The notes beneath the pieces were generated by a model. That model was given only the letters and a program-made list of their open reading frames with translations, had not been told where the DNA came from and searched no databases. A stretch of DNA of 64,000 nucleotides from Acidobacteriota bacterium (lineage in GTDB: Bacteria > Acidobacteriota > Holophagae > Acanthopleuribacterales > Acanthopleuribacteraceae), in contig JAGQSC010000050.1 of assembly GCA_020439745.1 (NCBI GenBank), positions 1 through 64,000 on the forward strand. The letters run 5' to 3'. Position 1 is the first letter of the stretch, and the number at the start of each line of letters is the position of its first letter. The position numbers and the translations under genes were made by a program. Below, piece after piece: positions 1 to 8,704 of this stretch.

Positions 1-16
1 CAGCCGCGCGGTGGCA

Positions 17-61
17 TGTGGAAATATGGAAAGACGCTATCGCGTTTCCCACATTCCCACA
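17..61. repeat. Imperfect long inverted repeat
   Basis: A left arm at about 17-36 (TGTGGAAATATGGAAA) faces a right arm at 42-61 (TTTCCCACATTCCCACA) across a short loop. The pairing has a two-base bulge and two mismatches. There is no T-run, so it is not an ordinary intrinsic terminator. The remainder of 1-160 shows no gene. Function unknown. Confidence 0.35.
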
Positions 62-160
62 AGCTCGACGGCTACGACTAGGACAAATAAGAATTCTCCT
101 GTCTAGTCTTTATGGGGAGCGCTAGGAATTAGGCTTGGTATGCCAAGTCTGTGCTTGTCG

Positions 161-421
161 CTAAGACCAGTTGTTGTCGAATTCGTTGTCATGATGCTTT
201 ATCGCTTCCTCCATTGAATCAAACGATTCAAAATCAGAATCTTGCCAAAGCAGTAGATCCATGAACTGCTGTTCATGTTCCTGCATTCTTTTCAGATCGT
301 TTGAAACGTAGAAATCAGCGCTTTGTACTCTAAACCTGCCTGTTTCGACCGACTCCAAGATCCTATAACGAAGAAGTGACCCATTGGCCATCGGTCTCCA
401 CACGCTAATCTCCTTAAACAT
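161..421 (-). CDS. Small hypothetical protein (86 aa)
   Basis: An 86-residue, acidic, soluble protein that I do not recognise. It has no signal peptide or membrane segment. The N-terminal half looks like short beta strands and the C-terminal third is rich in Asp, Glu and His. The ATG at 421 follows a GGAG eight bases upstream, which argues for a real gene rather than a chance ORF. It lies 160 bp downstream of another small minus-strand gene, and nothing in the context suggests a function. Confidence 0.55.
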   Translation of the reverse strand: MFKEISVWRPMANGSLLRYRILESVETGRFRVQSADFYVSNDLKRMQEHEQQFMDLLLWQDSDFESFDSMEEAIKHHDNEFDNNWS

Positions 422-583
422 TCATTTGCTCCAAATCAAATTGCCGATTCCCGATTAGGTTTCCAGAAAAGTAAAAACATGCCATTGGATAACGCGATTG
501 TAATCACATCACGAAATTCAAGAAACGGTGGGTTTGGCTTGTGACATTAAATCCGACGCACGCGTCTAAGAATAAATCCAAAA

Positions 584-886
584 CTAAGGTACTTGGTCAT
601 TTATGTCAGGTAATGAATTTTTCTGACTTTTTCGCGCATTCAGAATTGAGCCCAACGCAATCCCTGGATAACCCCAGCATATCGCTTTTTGAATCACACC
701 GTGCCTACCGACAAACAAACCAATCAAAAACAAAATGAACGCGGAAACAAAAACAAAACGATCCAGATAGACCACTTTGGGCTTACTGGCTATTCTCCTT
801 CGCATCATCATGATGATCTCAACACATATCGTCACCGATGCGACAGTGAAAACCAGTAACAAAATCTGCTTAGCGTCGAGAGCCAT
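584..886 (-). CDS. Small membrane protein, hypothetical (100 aa)
   Basis: A 100-residue protein with hydrophobic segments at about residues 8-26 and 43-61, and a weaker one around 66-84. A run of arginines (MMMRRRIASK) follows the first segment and would form a cytoplasmic loop. An AAGG lies seven to eight bases before the ATG. No family recognised. Two plus-strand ORFs lie antisense to it (541-738 and 777-1088); neither has a comparable ribosome-binding site or protein-like composition, so this strand is preferred. Confidence 0.6.
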   Translation of the reverse strand: MALDAKQILLLVFTVASVTICVEIIMMMRRRIASKPKVVYLDRFVFVSAFILFLIGLFVGRHGVIQKAICWGYPGIALGSILNARKSQKNSLPDINDQVP

Positions 887-1091
887 TCTTGCAACCTTCT
901 ACAATGGCGGCTATTCCCTTCAATCGTTTCATCCCTACTCCAATAATACACTCACTCAATTCCAGACTTTTCAATCGTCCGACGCGCACTCTGGGTTCTC
1001 CTCTTTCTCATCACGATTCTATTGGATCATGTTGATCCATCAGCTGGCATCGAACCTACGTTCAACCAGGATTATTTCTCTGGCTTGACTG

Positions 1092-1164
1092 AACCTGCAT
1101 GTTGGTAGATGTCAATTTTTTATGGAACCTTTTTGCGGTTCGTGCGACTTACACCATGTAGGTT
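1092..1164. promoter_or_regulatory. Inverted repeat bracketing the leader of the ECF sigma operon
   Basis: AACCTGCATG (1092-1101) and CATGTAGGTT (1155-1164) form 9 of 10 complementary positions across 53 bp. Between them lies GGAACC (1124-1129), which resembles an ECF-type -35 element, but I find no convincing -10 at the usual distance. Both arms sit just before the sigma-factor ribosome-binding site, so this could be an operator pair or an RNA stem. Confidence 0.3.
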
Positions 1165-1181
1165 AGGTCAGCAGGAGACAT

Positions 1182-1733
1182 ATGCAGGAGCCTCAACTCA
1201 TTGAAGCCTGTCAACGAAACGATGCGTTGGCATGGGAACAATTGGTCCGCAACTACCAGAACCGCGTGTTTGGTTTTGCCATGACTTTTGTGCATCACCG
1301 CGATGATGCCCATGACTTGGCCCAGGAGATATTCGTGCGCGTCTACAAACATCTCAACAGCTACGACGGATCCTCGTCATTTCAGGCTTGGCTCTTTGCC
1401 TTGGCTCGAAATTGCTGCATCGACCGTATCCGCAGAAACAAAGTCCGATCGCGGTTCATGGCCCACGTGGACGAGGAAGCTGAATTCACCTGTCCCCAAC
1501 CCACACCCCAAGACCTTACGGAAACCAACAATCACCGATCGATGCTTCAGCGTGCCCTGGCCACGCTGAGTGAGCAGAGCCGGGAGATGATCGTTCTTAA
1601 AGAAATACAAGGCCTCAAATTCCGCGAGATTGCAGACATGCTGGGCATTCCGGAAGGGACAGCGAAATCGAGGTCCGGACGGGCTCGTCTGGACCTGGCC
1701 CAAGCACTCACACGCTTGGGATATGGAGGCTGA
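1182..1733 (+). CDS. RNA polymerase ECF sigma factor
   Basis: A 183-residue sigma-70 family factor of the extracytoplasmic-function class. Region 2 is seen at about residues 10-80, with the DAHDLAQEIFVRVY segment typical of region 2.2-2.3 and FQAWLFALARN of 2.4. Region 4 lies at 125-178 (LSEQSREMIVLKEIQGLKFREIA, then the GIPEGTAKSRSGRAR recognition helix). There is no region 3 or long extension. GGAG sits eight bases before the ATG. The next gene starts two bases after the stop and encodes a zinc-type anti-sigma factor, so this is a sigma/anti-sigma pair responding to an unknown envelope or redox signal. Confidence 0.93.
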   Translation: MQEPQLIEACQRNDALAWEQLVRNYQNRVFGFAMTFVHHRDDAHDLAQEIFVRVYKHLNSYDGSSSFQAWLFALARNCCIDRIRRNKVRSRFMAHVDEEAEFTCPQPTPQDLTETNNHRSMLQRALATLSEQSREMIVLKEIQGLKFREIADMLGIPEGTAKSRSGRARLDLAQALTRLGYGG

Positions 1734-1734
1734 C

Positions 1735-2424
1735 ATGCACTGCCAAACCGTTCAATCCAACATAAAGCTGAACCAGCTCACTGAAATCCACATGGAGCAC
1801 ATTCGAAACTGTGACACATGTATGAGTTGCTGGGTAGACCAGCTTGGATCGGTCCCCGATCAAGTCACCGCTTTCATCAAGAACACGTCGCTCGATCCTT
1901 GTCAGGCACTTCAAACTCGTCTGATAGGAGGCATCGATGATGATCTGCTTCAGGAGCACGCCGATCACTGTAAGCCTTGCGGCGAACTGGTGGCTGCGCT
2001 GGATTGGGCCGACAACAACCTGACGGCGCTACGGGAAGACATTCCAGATCCCAATTTCGTCGCAACAGTCATCGCTGTCACATCTGGATCAAGGCCATGG
2101 TGGTCGACGATGATGAAAAAGTTGAGCCAGTTGGCCATGAGGCCTCGTTTCGCCCTGGAAGCGTCCTTCGTCATGTCCATCGTGCTTTTTCCATTCGTAG
2201 GCGACCTCATAGAACATCGTTTGACCAACATACCCACTGACACAACACCCTTTATCACCAACCAGATTCAACAAAAGGTGCAACAGGCAGGTATTTTGAG
2301 CTTTCAGTGGACACAACTGCAAATCGGACACATGCAACCCGTCCAGGTGGAGAGCCCTTGGAAGTGGTACCAATCAATGACTCATTCAGAAACAAAAGGA
2401 GACTCAGATGAGCGAAACCCTTGA
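1735..2424 (+). CDS. Membrane anti-sigma factor with two zinc-binding motifs
   Basis: A 229-residue protein starting at the ATG two bases after the sigma stop; GGAGG at 1725-1729 supports it over an upstream in-frame start at 1630. It carries two HxxxCxxC motifs, HIRNCDTC near residue 22 and HADHCKPC near residue 77. This is the ZAS-type zinc motif of anti-sigma factors, here duplicated. A hydrophobic segment at about 140-158 is the probable membrane span, leaving about 70 residues outside the cytoplasm. It should hold the cognate sigma factor (1182-1733) at the membrane until a signal arrives. The overlap with the next gene is 17 bp. Confidence 0.8.
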   Translation: MHCQTVQSNIKLNQLTEIHMEHIRNCDTCMSCWVDQLGSVPDQVTAFIKNTSLDPCQALQTRLIGGIDDDLLQEHADHCKPCGELVAALDWADNNLTALREDIPDPNFVATVIAVTSGSRPWWSTMMKKLSQLAMRPRFALEASFVMSIVLFPFVGDLIEHRLTNIPTDTTPFITNQIQQKVQQAGILSFQWTQLQIGHMQPVQVESPWKWYQSMTHSETKGDSDERNP

Positions 2425-2962
2425 ACCCACCAGCCTCCCGGCTGAACAACCCAAAATGACCAGACACACCTATCGCTCCGTGGACCCTAGGACTAAATCG
2501 CCCTTCCTAGCCGCATTTCTGTCGCTGATACCCGGTTTGGGGCAAGTATACGTCGGTTATTACCAGCGTGGCTTTACCCACCCGATTGTCGTGGGACTGG
2601 TTATAGGAATGCTGATCGTTGCAGGCGATCAATCCAGACCACCCTTCTACTTTCCGCTGGGCATCATTTTCCTGATCTTCTTTTGGCTGTATAACATCAT
2701 CGATGCCTGGCGACGTGCCATCCACTACAACCTTGCACTTGAAGGCTTGGAGAACATCCCATTACCCAATGAAATGGGCAGCCCCACCTTTGCAGGCTCG
2801 ATGTTTGGCGGCGCGGCCTTTTTCCTAATAGGCTTTGTGATCCTGCTGCATACGCGGTTCGGCTTGCCTTTGGAGGTATTGGAAGAGTGGTGGCCAGTGG
2901 TGCCTATGGCGTTTGGCGGGTACCTCTTCTATATGGGATGGCGTGACAAACACTCCAAGTAA
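2408..2962 (+). CDS. Polytopic membrane protein with TM2-like PGLGQ motif
   Basis: A 184-residue protein with four to five predicted membrane segments. After a cytoplasmic N-terminus it has SLIPGLGQVYVGYYQRGF at about residues 40-57, the glycine-rich signature of TM2/DUF5683-type small membrane proteins. The last two helices are at about 130-150 and 163-178. It overlaps the anti-sigma gene by 17 bp and has its own ribosome-binding site (AAGGAG seven bases upstream), so it is probably the third gene of the sigma operon and a candidate sensor or target. Exact function unknown. Confidence 0.7.
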   Translation: MSETLEPTSLPAEQPKMTRHTYRSVDPRTKSPFLAAFLSLIPGLGQVYVGYYQRGFTHPIVVGLVIGMLIVAGDQSRPPFYFPLGIIFLIFFWLYNIIDAWRRAIHYNLALEGLENIPLPNEMGSPTFAGSMFGGAAFFLIGFVILLHTRFGLPLEVLEEWWPVVPMAFGGYLFYMGWRDKHSK

Positions 2963-2988
2963 AAAAAAAGGGCCGCGTTCAGCGGCCC
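2961..2988 (-). terminator. Intrinsic terminator (rpmB side)
   Basis: A 7-bp GC stem GGGCCGC/GCGGCCC with a GTTCA loop (2970-2988). A run of nine A on the plus strand precedes it, which reads as a T-run after the stem for minus-strand transcription. It lies just past the rpmB stop, and the same stem may weakly stop the convergent sigma operon. Confidence 0.8.
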
Positions 2989-3013
2989 TCTTCGATTCAT
3001 AGATAAAACTGAC

Positions 3014-3253
3014 TCAGGTGACGTCAGACAAGGTTAATCCTTGCTTGTGCAAATAGGTCAAAAAACCCACCTTGGTGATGCTTTTCAATGTGCGTGCGGC
3101 CACGCGAACACGTACAAATCGTCCCAACTCAGGTACAAAAATACGTTTCGTGACCAGATTCGGACGAAAATGCTTATTGGTTCGGATGTGCGAGTGCGAC
3201 ACCTTTTTTCCTTTAAGCGGTTTCTTACCAGTAATTTGACAAACGCGAGACAT
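3014..3253 (-). CDS. rpmB: 50S ribosomal protein L28
   Basis: A 79-residue basic protein with the L28 signature: the start [15 protein letters not shown], then [14 protein letters not shown] and [17 protein letters not shown]. It is a structural protein of the large ribosomal subunit. Length is normal. It has only one Cys in the N-terminal half, so it is a zinc-free form. AGGAG lies eight bases before the ATG. It is monocistronic, ending at the strong terminator at 2961-2988 and separated from carB by about 100 bp that contain a possible promoter. Confidence 0.97.
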   Translation of the reverse strand: MSRVCQITGKKPLKGKKVSHSHIRTNKHFRPNLVTKRIFVPELGRFVRVRVAARTLKSITKVGFLTYLHKQGLTLSDVT

Positions 3254-3301
3254 GTCGTGCTCCTATACGGGAATCCAGAAAAGGCCGCAGCCAAAGTCAG
3301 T

Positions 3302-3330
3302 AGCCTAGCGGCTTTTCCCTATTAGGTCAA
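3302..3330 (-). promoter_or_regulatory. Possible sigma-70 promoter for rpmB
   Basis: On the minus strand, TTGACC (3325-3330) is followed after exactly 17 bp by TAGGCT (3302-3307). The -35 is good, the -10 poor. It lies about 50 bp upstream of the rpmB start. Confidence 0.35.
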
Positions 3331-3353
3331 GGGATATTCAAGAAAAAACCTGG

Positions 3354-6300
3354 CTAACGCTTGGTTCGGTGCTGGGCCGTGTCCTGTAACGCATGCACTT
3401 CAAGACGTTCAGATTTGATCGCGCGAATCGCGGAAACAATAGCTCGTGCGGCCGAAGACGTGGTGATGCAAGGGATCTGTGCCTTCATGGCTTCAAATCG
3501 AATATAACGATCGTCGTAGTGGGAGTCGCGTCCTACCGGTGTGTTGATAACAATCTTGACGGCCCCCGAGCGAATTTGGTCCGTGATGTTAGGTGAGCCC
3601 TCGTGGACTTTGGCGATCTCTGTGACCTCCAAACCACACCCTCGTAGGTGCCGCGAGGTTCCTTTTGTGGCGATCAGGTCAAAACCGAGTTGATAAAGTC
3701 CTCTAGCCACGTCCACGACTGCCTCTTTGTCTCGATCGTTCACTGACACGAAGGCTGCTCCAGATCGCGGTAGTTTTAGACCCGTGGCTCGATATGCTTT
3801 AGCGAATGCATTGCCCAGCGAATGAGAAGATCCCATGACTTCACCGGTGGATTTCATCTCGGGCCCCGTGATGGGGTCTTCACCCAGCAATTTATTAAAC
3901 GGAAACACCGGTGCCTTCACGTGCCACATGATGGGGGCCGGCAACAGCGGAACGTCCAGATCGCGCAGTTTGGCGCCTGCCATCACACGAGCTGCAATCT
4001 CAGCGACCGGGTAACCAATCGATTTAGCGGCAAAGGGAACGGTGCGTGAGCACCGAGGATTGGCCTCAATGATGTAGACCTGATCCTCATGGATGGCGAA
4101 TTGGACATTGATGAGACCGCGCACCTTCAACGTGCGTGCTAAGACTTCAGTTTGGCGGCGCAACTCGTCCGCCAGGCGATCGCCAATCAGGACTGGAGGC
4201 AACACACAGGACGAATCACCGCTGTGGATACCGGCTTCTTCAATGTGCTGCATCACGCCGGAAATCATGACCTCTTCCCCATCGGAGACAGCATCCACAT
4301 CCAACTCAATGGCGTCATCCAAAAATCGGTCCAATAGAATCGCTTGATTAGGAGCGGCCGCGATGGCATTGCCGATTGCTTGTTCCAGATCCGCAGCATC
4401 AAAGGCAATGGTCATGGCGCGACCACCCAATACAAAGCTAGGACGTACCATGAGCGGGAATCCAATACGTTCCGCAGTGCGACGCGCTTCTTCGGCGTTG
4501 TAGGCAATGCCGTGCTCGGCTTGCATCAGATCCAAGCGATCCAGCACTTGAGCAAATCGTTCCCGATCTTCGGCCAAGGCAATCGATTCTACGGACGTGC
4601 CTAGTATGGGGTAACCTAAATCATGAAGTGGTTGCCCCAAATTAAGTGCCGTTTGACCACCAAAAGACACCACCACCCCGTCAGGCTTTTCAAAATCCAG
4701 GATTTTGATGACGCGTTCCAGGGTGAGTGGCTCAAAATAGAGTCGGTCGGCCACATCGAAATCCGTTGAGACGGTTTCAGGGTTACAGTTAATCATAATC
4801 GCCTTGTAACCTGACTTTTGAAAGCCCCAGACACCTTGCACACAGCAATAGTCAAACTCGATACCTTGCCCTATTCGGTTGGGCCCGCTACCCAGGATCA
4901 CGACCTTGGGCCCCTCCAAAGGCTCAACCTCGGATACCTCACCATAACTGCCATAGAGATAGGGTGTGGCTGCGGGAAACTCACCCGCACAGGTATCCAC
5001 CGATAGGAACCCGTAGGGCACCGAATTGGCCAGCTTTCTGATTTCGACCTCGTCCAGACCCCAAAGACGCGCGATCTTATGGTCGGAGAAGGCCCACAAT
5101 TTGGCCTTATGCAACAGGTCCAAGGATCCAGGATTTGCTTCCAGTTCTATGGCAAGTTGTACGATTTCCTGGATGTGGGCCAAGAACCATGTATCAATGC
5201 GCGTCAGTTCGGCAACCTGATCTATGGAGAAACCCTGTCTAAAGGCAACGCCTATGTACCTCAATCTTTGCCAGTTCGGAACGGCCAACCCTTTCGTCAG
5301 TTCCTCGTGAGGCAATTGGACGTCCGATGCTAGTCCATCCCAGCCTACCTCCAGGCCTTGAATGGCTTTTTGCAGCGCTTGTTTGAATCCACGACCCAAT
5401 GACATGACCTCACCCACGGACTTCATTTGTGTGGTCAAAGTGGCGTCGGTTGCTGGAAACTTCTCAAAAGCCCAGCGGGGAATCTTCACCACCACGTAGT
5501 CCAGAGCAGGTTCAAATGATGCAGGCGTACATTGCGTGATCTCGTTGCGCAACTCGTCCAGCGTATAACCGATGGCTAGTTTGGCGGCTACCTTGGCGAT
5601 TGGATAGCCCGTCGCCTTACTTGCCAGCGCACTTGAACGGCTTACCCGCGGATTCATCTCCACGATGACGGTTCGCCCACTTTGGGGATCAACCGCAAAC
5701 TGAACATTGGATCCGCCTGTATCCACGCCCACCAGGCGCAGCACACGCAAAGAGATATCACGAAGATTCTGATATTCCTCATCGGTGAGTGTTTGAGCTG
5801 GCGCTACCGTAATCGAATCGCCTGTGTGAATGCCCATGGCATCGATGTTCTCGATCGAACACACAATAATGGCATTGTCGGCCTTGTCGCGGATGACTTC
5901 GAATTCAAATTCTTTCCAGCCAATAATCGATTCTTCGACCAGGATTTGACTGTTAGGCGATGCCGATAATCCCCGCGCCGCAATCTCCATGAATGTGGGC
6001 CAATCTTCGGCCACACCGCCACCCGATCCTCCCAGCGTGAAACTGGGCCGGATGATGATGGGAAAGTCCAATGATTCTGCAAGCACTTTGGCTTCGTTGA
6101 GATTGTGTGCGAACCCACCGCGACACGTATCAAGCCCGGCTTGTGTCATCAGGTCTCGGAATAACTCCCTGTCTTCGCCCAACTGGATGGCATGCACGGA
6201 TGCCCCAATCATCTCCACACCGTATTTTTCAAGGACACCGCGTTCGTGAAGCTGGAGCGACAGATTCAGCGCGGTCTGTCCACCCATGGTCGGTAACAAC

Positions 6301-6554
6301 GCATCGGGACGTTCACGCTCAATGATCTTTGTCAAAAACGACACGGATAAAGGCTCAATGTAAGTCCGGTCCGCCAGTTGGGGATCCGTCATCACCGTTG
6401 CGGGATTGGAATTCGCCAAAATGACAAACAGGCCTTCCTCTTTCAAGGCTTGCAATGCTTGTACCCCAGAATAATCAAACTCACACGCTTGACCAATGGT
6501 GATGGGGCCGCTGCCCACCACGAGAACCGACTTGAGATCATCCCTTTTGGGCAC
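3354..6554 (-). CDS. carB: Carbamoyl-phosphate synthase large subunit
   Basis: A 1066-residue CarB, close to the usual 1070. It makes carbamoyl phosphate from bicarbonate, ammonia (delivered by CarA) and two ATP, for pyrimidines and arginine. The two homologous ATP-grasp halves begin with [19 protein letters not shown] and [19 protein letters not shown]; a C-terminal MGS-like allosteric domain follows from about 930. The GTG start at 6554 is chosen because it begins [18 protein letters not shown], matches the family N-terminus and follows GGAGG inside the carA end. A longer in-frame ORF to 6677 only runs back through carA. It overlaps carA by 17 bp. Confidence 0.97.
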   Translation of the reverse strand: MPKRDDLKSVLVVGSGPITIGQACEFDYSGVQALQALKEEGLFVILANSNPATVMTDPQLADRTYIEPLSVSFLTKIIERERPDALLPTMGGQTALNLSLQLHERGVLEKYGVEMIGASVHAIQLGEDRELFRDLMTQAGLDTCRGGFAHNLNEAKVLAESLDFPIIIRPSFTLGGSGGGVAEDWPTFMEIAARGLSASPNSQILVEESIIGWKEFEFEVIRDKADNAIIVCSIENIDAMGIHTGDSITVAPAQTLTDEEYQNLRDISLRVLRLVGVDTGGSNVQFAVDPQSGRTVIVEMNPRVSRSSALASKATGYPIAKVAAKLAIGYTLDELRNEITQCTPASFEPALDYVVVKIPRWAFEKFPATDATLTTQMKSVGEVMSLGRGFKQALQKAIQGLEVGWDGLASDVQLPHEELTKGLAVPNWQRLRYIGVAFRQGFSIDQVAELTRIDTWFLAHIQEIVQLAIELEANPGSLDLLHKAKLWAFSDHKIARLWGLDEVEIRKLANSVPYGFLSVDTCAGEFPAATPYLYGSYGEVSEVEPLEGPKVVILGSGPNRIGQGIEFDYCCVQGVWGFQKSGYKAIMINCNPETVSTDFDVADRLYFEPLTLERVIKILDFEKPDGVVVSFGGQTALNLGQPLHDLGYPILGTSVESIALAEDRERFAQVLDRLDLMQAEHGIAYNAEEARRTAERIGFPLMVRPSFVLGGRAMTIAFDAADLEQAIGNAIAAAPNQAILLDRFLDDAIELDVDAVSDGEEVMISGVMQHIEEAGIHSGDSSCVLPPVLIGDRLADELRRQTEVLARTLKVRGLINVQFAIHEDQVYIIEANPRCSRTVPFAAKSIGYPVAEIAARVMAGAKLRDLDVPLLPAPIMWHVKAPVFPFNKLLGEDPITGPEMKSTGEVMGSSHSLGNAFAKAYRATGLKLPRSGAAFVSVNDRDKEAVVDVARGLYQLGFDLIATKGTSRHLRGCGLEVTEIAKVHEGSPNITDQIRSGAVKIVINTPVGRDSHYDDRYIRFEAMKAQIPCITTSSAARAIVSAIRAIKSERLEVHALQDTAQHRTKR

Positions 6555-7626
6555 TGTGGGCCTCCATGTGCGCGATGAATTGATCGAACAGATAGGCGCA
6601 GTCGCGTGGACCGGGCGCTGCTTCTGGATGGAACTGAACTCCGAACACGGGTTTATCGGGGAGGCGGAATCCTTCAAGTGAATGATCGAATAGCGACTGG
6701 TGAGTTAGAACCACTCCAGCCCGGTCCAAGCTCTCTGCAGCTACCGCAAAGCCATGGTTTTGAGATGTGATGACCACGCGGCCAGACTCGAGCTCCTTGA
6801 CGGGATGGTTGCCACCGCGGTGTCCAAAAGGCAGCTTATAAGTGCGACCACCCAAAGCCAGTGCCATCAACTGGTACCCAAGACAAATACCAAACACCGG
6901 TAACGCCGTCATCAGTTGGCTGATCACTTCCGTGACTCCATGTACGGCTTCTGGATCTCCTGGCCCGTTGGACAACAAAACACCCGAAGGTTGATACGAC
7001 ATAATCCCATCAAGGGGTGTATTCCAAGGCACCTGTATCACTTGGCAGTTTCTCTTGACGAGATGACGTATGGTGTTTTGCTTAATGCCATAATCCATCA
7101 AAACCACTCTGTGATCTCCATCGCCGTGCACGACACTGACGGTTGTCGAAACGTCAGGCACCAGGTTGGCGCCCGTCATGGGTGGTTCCGCCTGGATGGC
7201 TGTCTGGATATCCTTGAGGTCCGTGTCTGCGGGTCCCATCCAAACTGTGGTCGGGCCGCAGTCCCGGATTCGTCGCACAAGTTCACGGGTGTTCACTTCT
7301 GTGATCATGGGTATGCCGCTCTGAGCCAAATACTCATGAAATGACGCTTGGTTGGTTCGATGAACCGCTATGGGACTTTCATGACGAACGATCATGCCTG
7401 AAGCACCACCCAATCGGGATTCAATGGCGTCCTCGCAGGTGCCATAGTTACCGATTTCAGGTGTGGTCAGCACGACAATCTGACGGTGATAGCTGGGATC
7501 CGTCACGATCTCCTGGTATCCAACCACTGAGGTGTTAAAAACCAACTCTCCAGTGGCAGCGCCTTGGCTCCCCCTCAATTTGCCGTGGTAAATCGTACCA
7601 TCGGCCAGAACCAATACGCCGTTCAT
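6538..7626 (-). CDS. carA: Carbamoyl-phosphate synthase small (glutaminase) subunit
   Basis: A 362-residue CarA, the glutamine amidotransferase that supplies ammonia to CarB. The N-terminal domain (residues 1-150) starts [13 protein letters not shown]. The class I amidotransferase domain from about 175 has the nucleophile Cys in [16 protein letters not shown] and the His-Glu pair in [12 protein letters not shown]. Length is normal. It forms a tightly overlapping operon with carB. The 107 bp upstream hold a nested stem-loop (see 7644-7682) rather than an obvious promoter close to the start. Confidence 0.97.
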   Translation of the reverse strand: MNGVLVLADGTIYHGKLRGSQGAATGELVFNTSVVGYQEIVTDPSYHRQIVVLTTPEIGNYGTCEDAIESRLGGASGMIVRHESPIAVHRTNQASFHEYLAQSGIPMITEVNTRELVRRIRDCGPTTVWMGPADTDLKDIQTAIQAEPPMTGANLVPDVSTTVSVVHGDGDHRVVLMDYGIKQNTIRHLVKRNCQVIQVPWNTPLDGIMSYQPSGVLLSNGPGDPEAVHGVTEVISQLMTALPVFGICLGYQLMALALGGRTYKLPFGHRGGNHPVKELESGRVVITSQNHGFAVAAESLDRAGVVLTHQSLFDHSLEGFRLPDKPVFGVQFHPEAAPGPRDCAYLFDQFIAHMEAHSAQKG

Positions 7627-7643
7627 ATCCCCATCCCCAAGGG

Positions 7644-7682
7644 ACTCGACCCACTGTTACCCTCGTAGGGTTCCCGTCGAGT
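7644..7682 (-). promoter_or_regulatory. Nested stem-loop in the carAB leader
   Basis: ACTCGAC (7644-7650) pairs with GTCGAGT (7676-7682). Inside, ACCCT (7659-7663) pairs with AGGGT (7667-7671) over a three-base loop. It lies 18-56 bases upstream of the carA start on the transcribed strand. There is no T-run, so it is not a plain terminator. It could control carAB translation or be a protein-binding site. Confidence 0.4.
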
Positions 7683-7733
7683 GTCCATTGGGACCCTTAT
7701 TCTATGCCCACTATGAGGGCGATTCAAGTCAAT

Positions 7734-8642
7734 TTATGATCGAGGGAACGCTTTGAGGGTCAAAACGGCACAGGGCGCACTCCGTACGACTTTTTCGGTG
7801 ACACTGCCCAACAGAAAGTGCTCGAGTCCTGTAAGGCCGTGGGTTGCAATCACAAGCAAATCCGCCTTTTGCAACCGAGCAAATTCGGCGATTTCCTTGG
7901 CAGGATGCCCTTTCGTCACATGAACGCTGGCAGACTTCGGCGCTTCTTCGAACAGCGAAACCAAGCGACTCAATTCGTTTTCCGTCTGTTCAGCTAGTTC
8001 TGGGGCTGAGGCCAGGTGGTCCACACCCACCATATAGAATGGCGGCAAAACGGCCTCTTCGATTACATGCAACAACATGACACTGGCTCCAAATCGCGCA
8101 GCCAGTCCGGCCGCCACCTCGATGGCCTTTTTACTGTGATCCGAGAAGTCCACAGGGACCAGAATCCGCTCGAACGTACTCTTGTTCGCGTCCACACACG
8201 AGGGATTGAGGGTGAGAACCGGGCATTTTGCCAGCTGGACCACTTCCTCAGTGACACTGCCGAGTAGCACTTTGGAGAGCCCTCTTCGGCCATGAGTACT
8301 CATCACAATCAAGTCAATATGGTTCTTCTCGGCATACTCAAGGATCATGGGACCTGCAGCCACGCCTCGTTGATGCACGCGCACCACGGCCAGGTCTTCA
8401 GCATGGTGTTCCTTCAGAATCTGACTCAACTCGGTCTCGGCCTTATCTCGCAAGTCGTGAAAAACGCGATCCACATCTGGAAAATGATAGGCCGGGTTGT
8501 AGGGGTCGTCGGCAAAAAGTACCACCGCATGGAGCACATGCAGTTCGGCTCCATAGCTGCGTGCCAGCCCAATTGCATCGTCTAAAGCCCTGAAAGACAA
8601 CGGGGTAAGATCAGTGGGAAACAAGATGCGTTGCACGTTCAT
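7734..8642 (-). CDS. Tandem-domain universal stress protein (UspA family)
   Basis: A 302-residue protein with two UspA domains (about 1-150 and 155-300). Each ends in the ATP-binding glycine signature: STHGRRGLSKVLLGSVTEEV in the first, ATHGLTGLEHFLLGSVTEKV in the second. Each domain also starts with the usual RILFPTDLT / RILVPVDFS strand. The ATG at 8642 is preceded by AAGGAGGGG, better than the in-frame ATG 15 bp upstream. Likely a cytoplasmic nucleotide-binding stress protein. A dyad overlaps its probable promoter (8660-8691), suggesting regulation by a dimeric factor. Confidence 0.92.
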   Translation of the reverse strand: MNVQRILFPTDLTPLSFRALDDAIGLARSYGAELHVLHAVVLFADDPYNPAYHFPDVDRVFHDLRDKAETELSQILKEHHAEDLAVVRVHQRGVAAGPMILEYAEKNHIDLIVMSTHGRRGLSKVLLGSVTEEVVQLAKCPVLTLNPSCVDANKSTFERILVPVDFSDHSKKAIEVAAGLAARFGASVMLLHVIEEAVLPPFYMVGVDHLASAPELAEQTENELSRLVSLFEEAPKSASVHVTKGHPAKEIAEFARLQKADLLVIATHGLTGLEHFLLGSVTEKVVRSAPCAVLTLKAFPRS

Positions 8643-8659
8643 GATCCCCTCCTTCACTA

Positions 8660-8691
8660 TGTAATCTACACCCTGGCGATTACAGGAGCAA
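8660..8691 (-). promoter_or_regulatory. Putative promoter with overlapping operator dyad, universal stress gene
   Basis: TGTAATC (8660-8666) and GATTACA (8678-8684) are perfect inverted 7-mers with an 11-bp spacer. On the minus strand a possible -35 TTGCTC (8686-8691) and -10 TAGATT (8663-8668) are 17 bp apart, so the dyad covers the -10 and spacer, as a repressor site would. Confidence 0.45.
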
Positions 8692-8704
8692 ATGGTCCGA
8701 CAAT

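Noticed and set aside
541-738. Open frame on the plus strand
   Set aside because: Antisense to the same membrane protein gene; no start signal or recognisable protein.
777-1088. Open frame on the plus strand
   Set aside because: Antisense to the membrane protein at 584-886, with no ribosome-binding site and Ser-rich, low-complexity composition.
1124-1148. ECF autoregulatory promoter GGAACC...CGTGCGAC
   Set aside because: The spacing between the -35-like GGAACC and CGT is about 11 bp, too short for any ECF promoter class I know.
4000-6500. Several plus-strand frames over carB
   Set aside because: These are shadow frames of a highly conserved minus-strand gene with no independent start signals.
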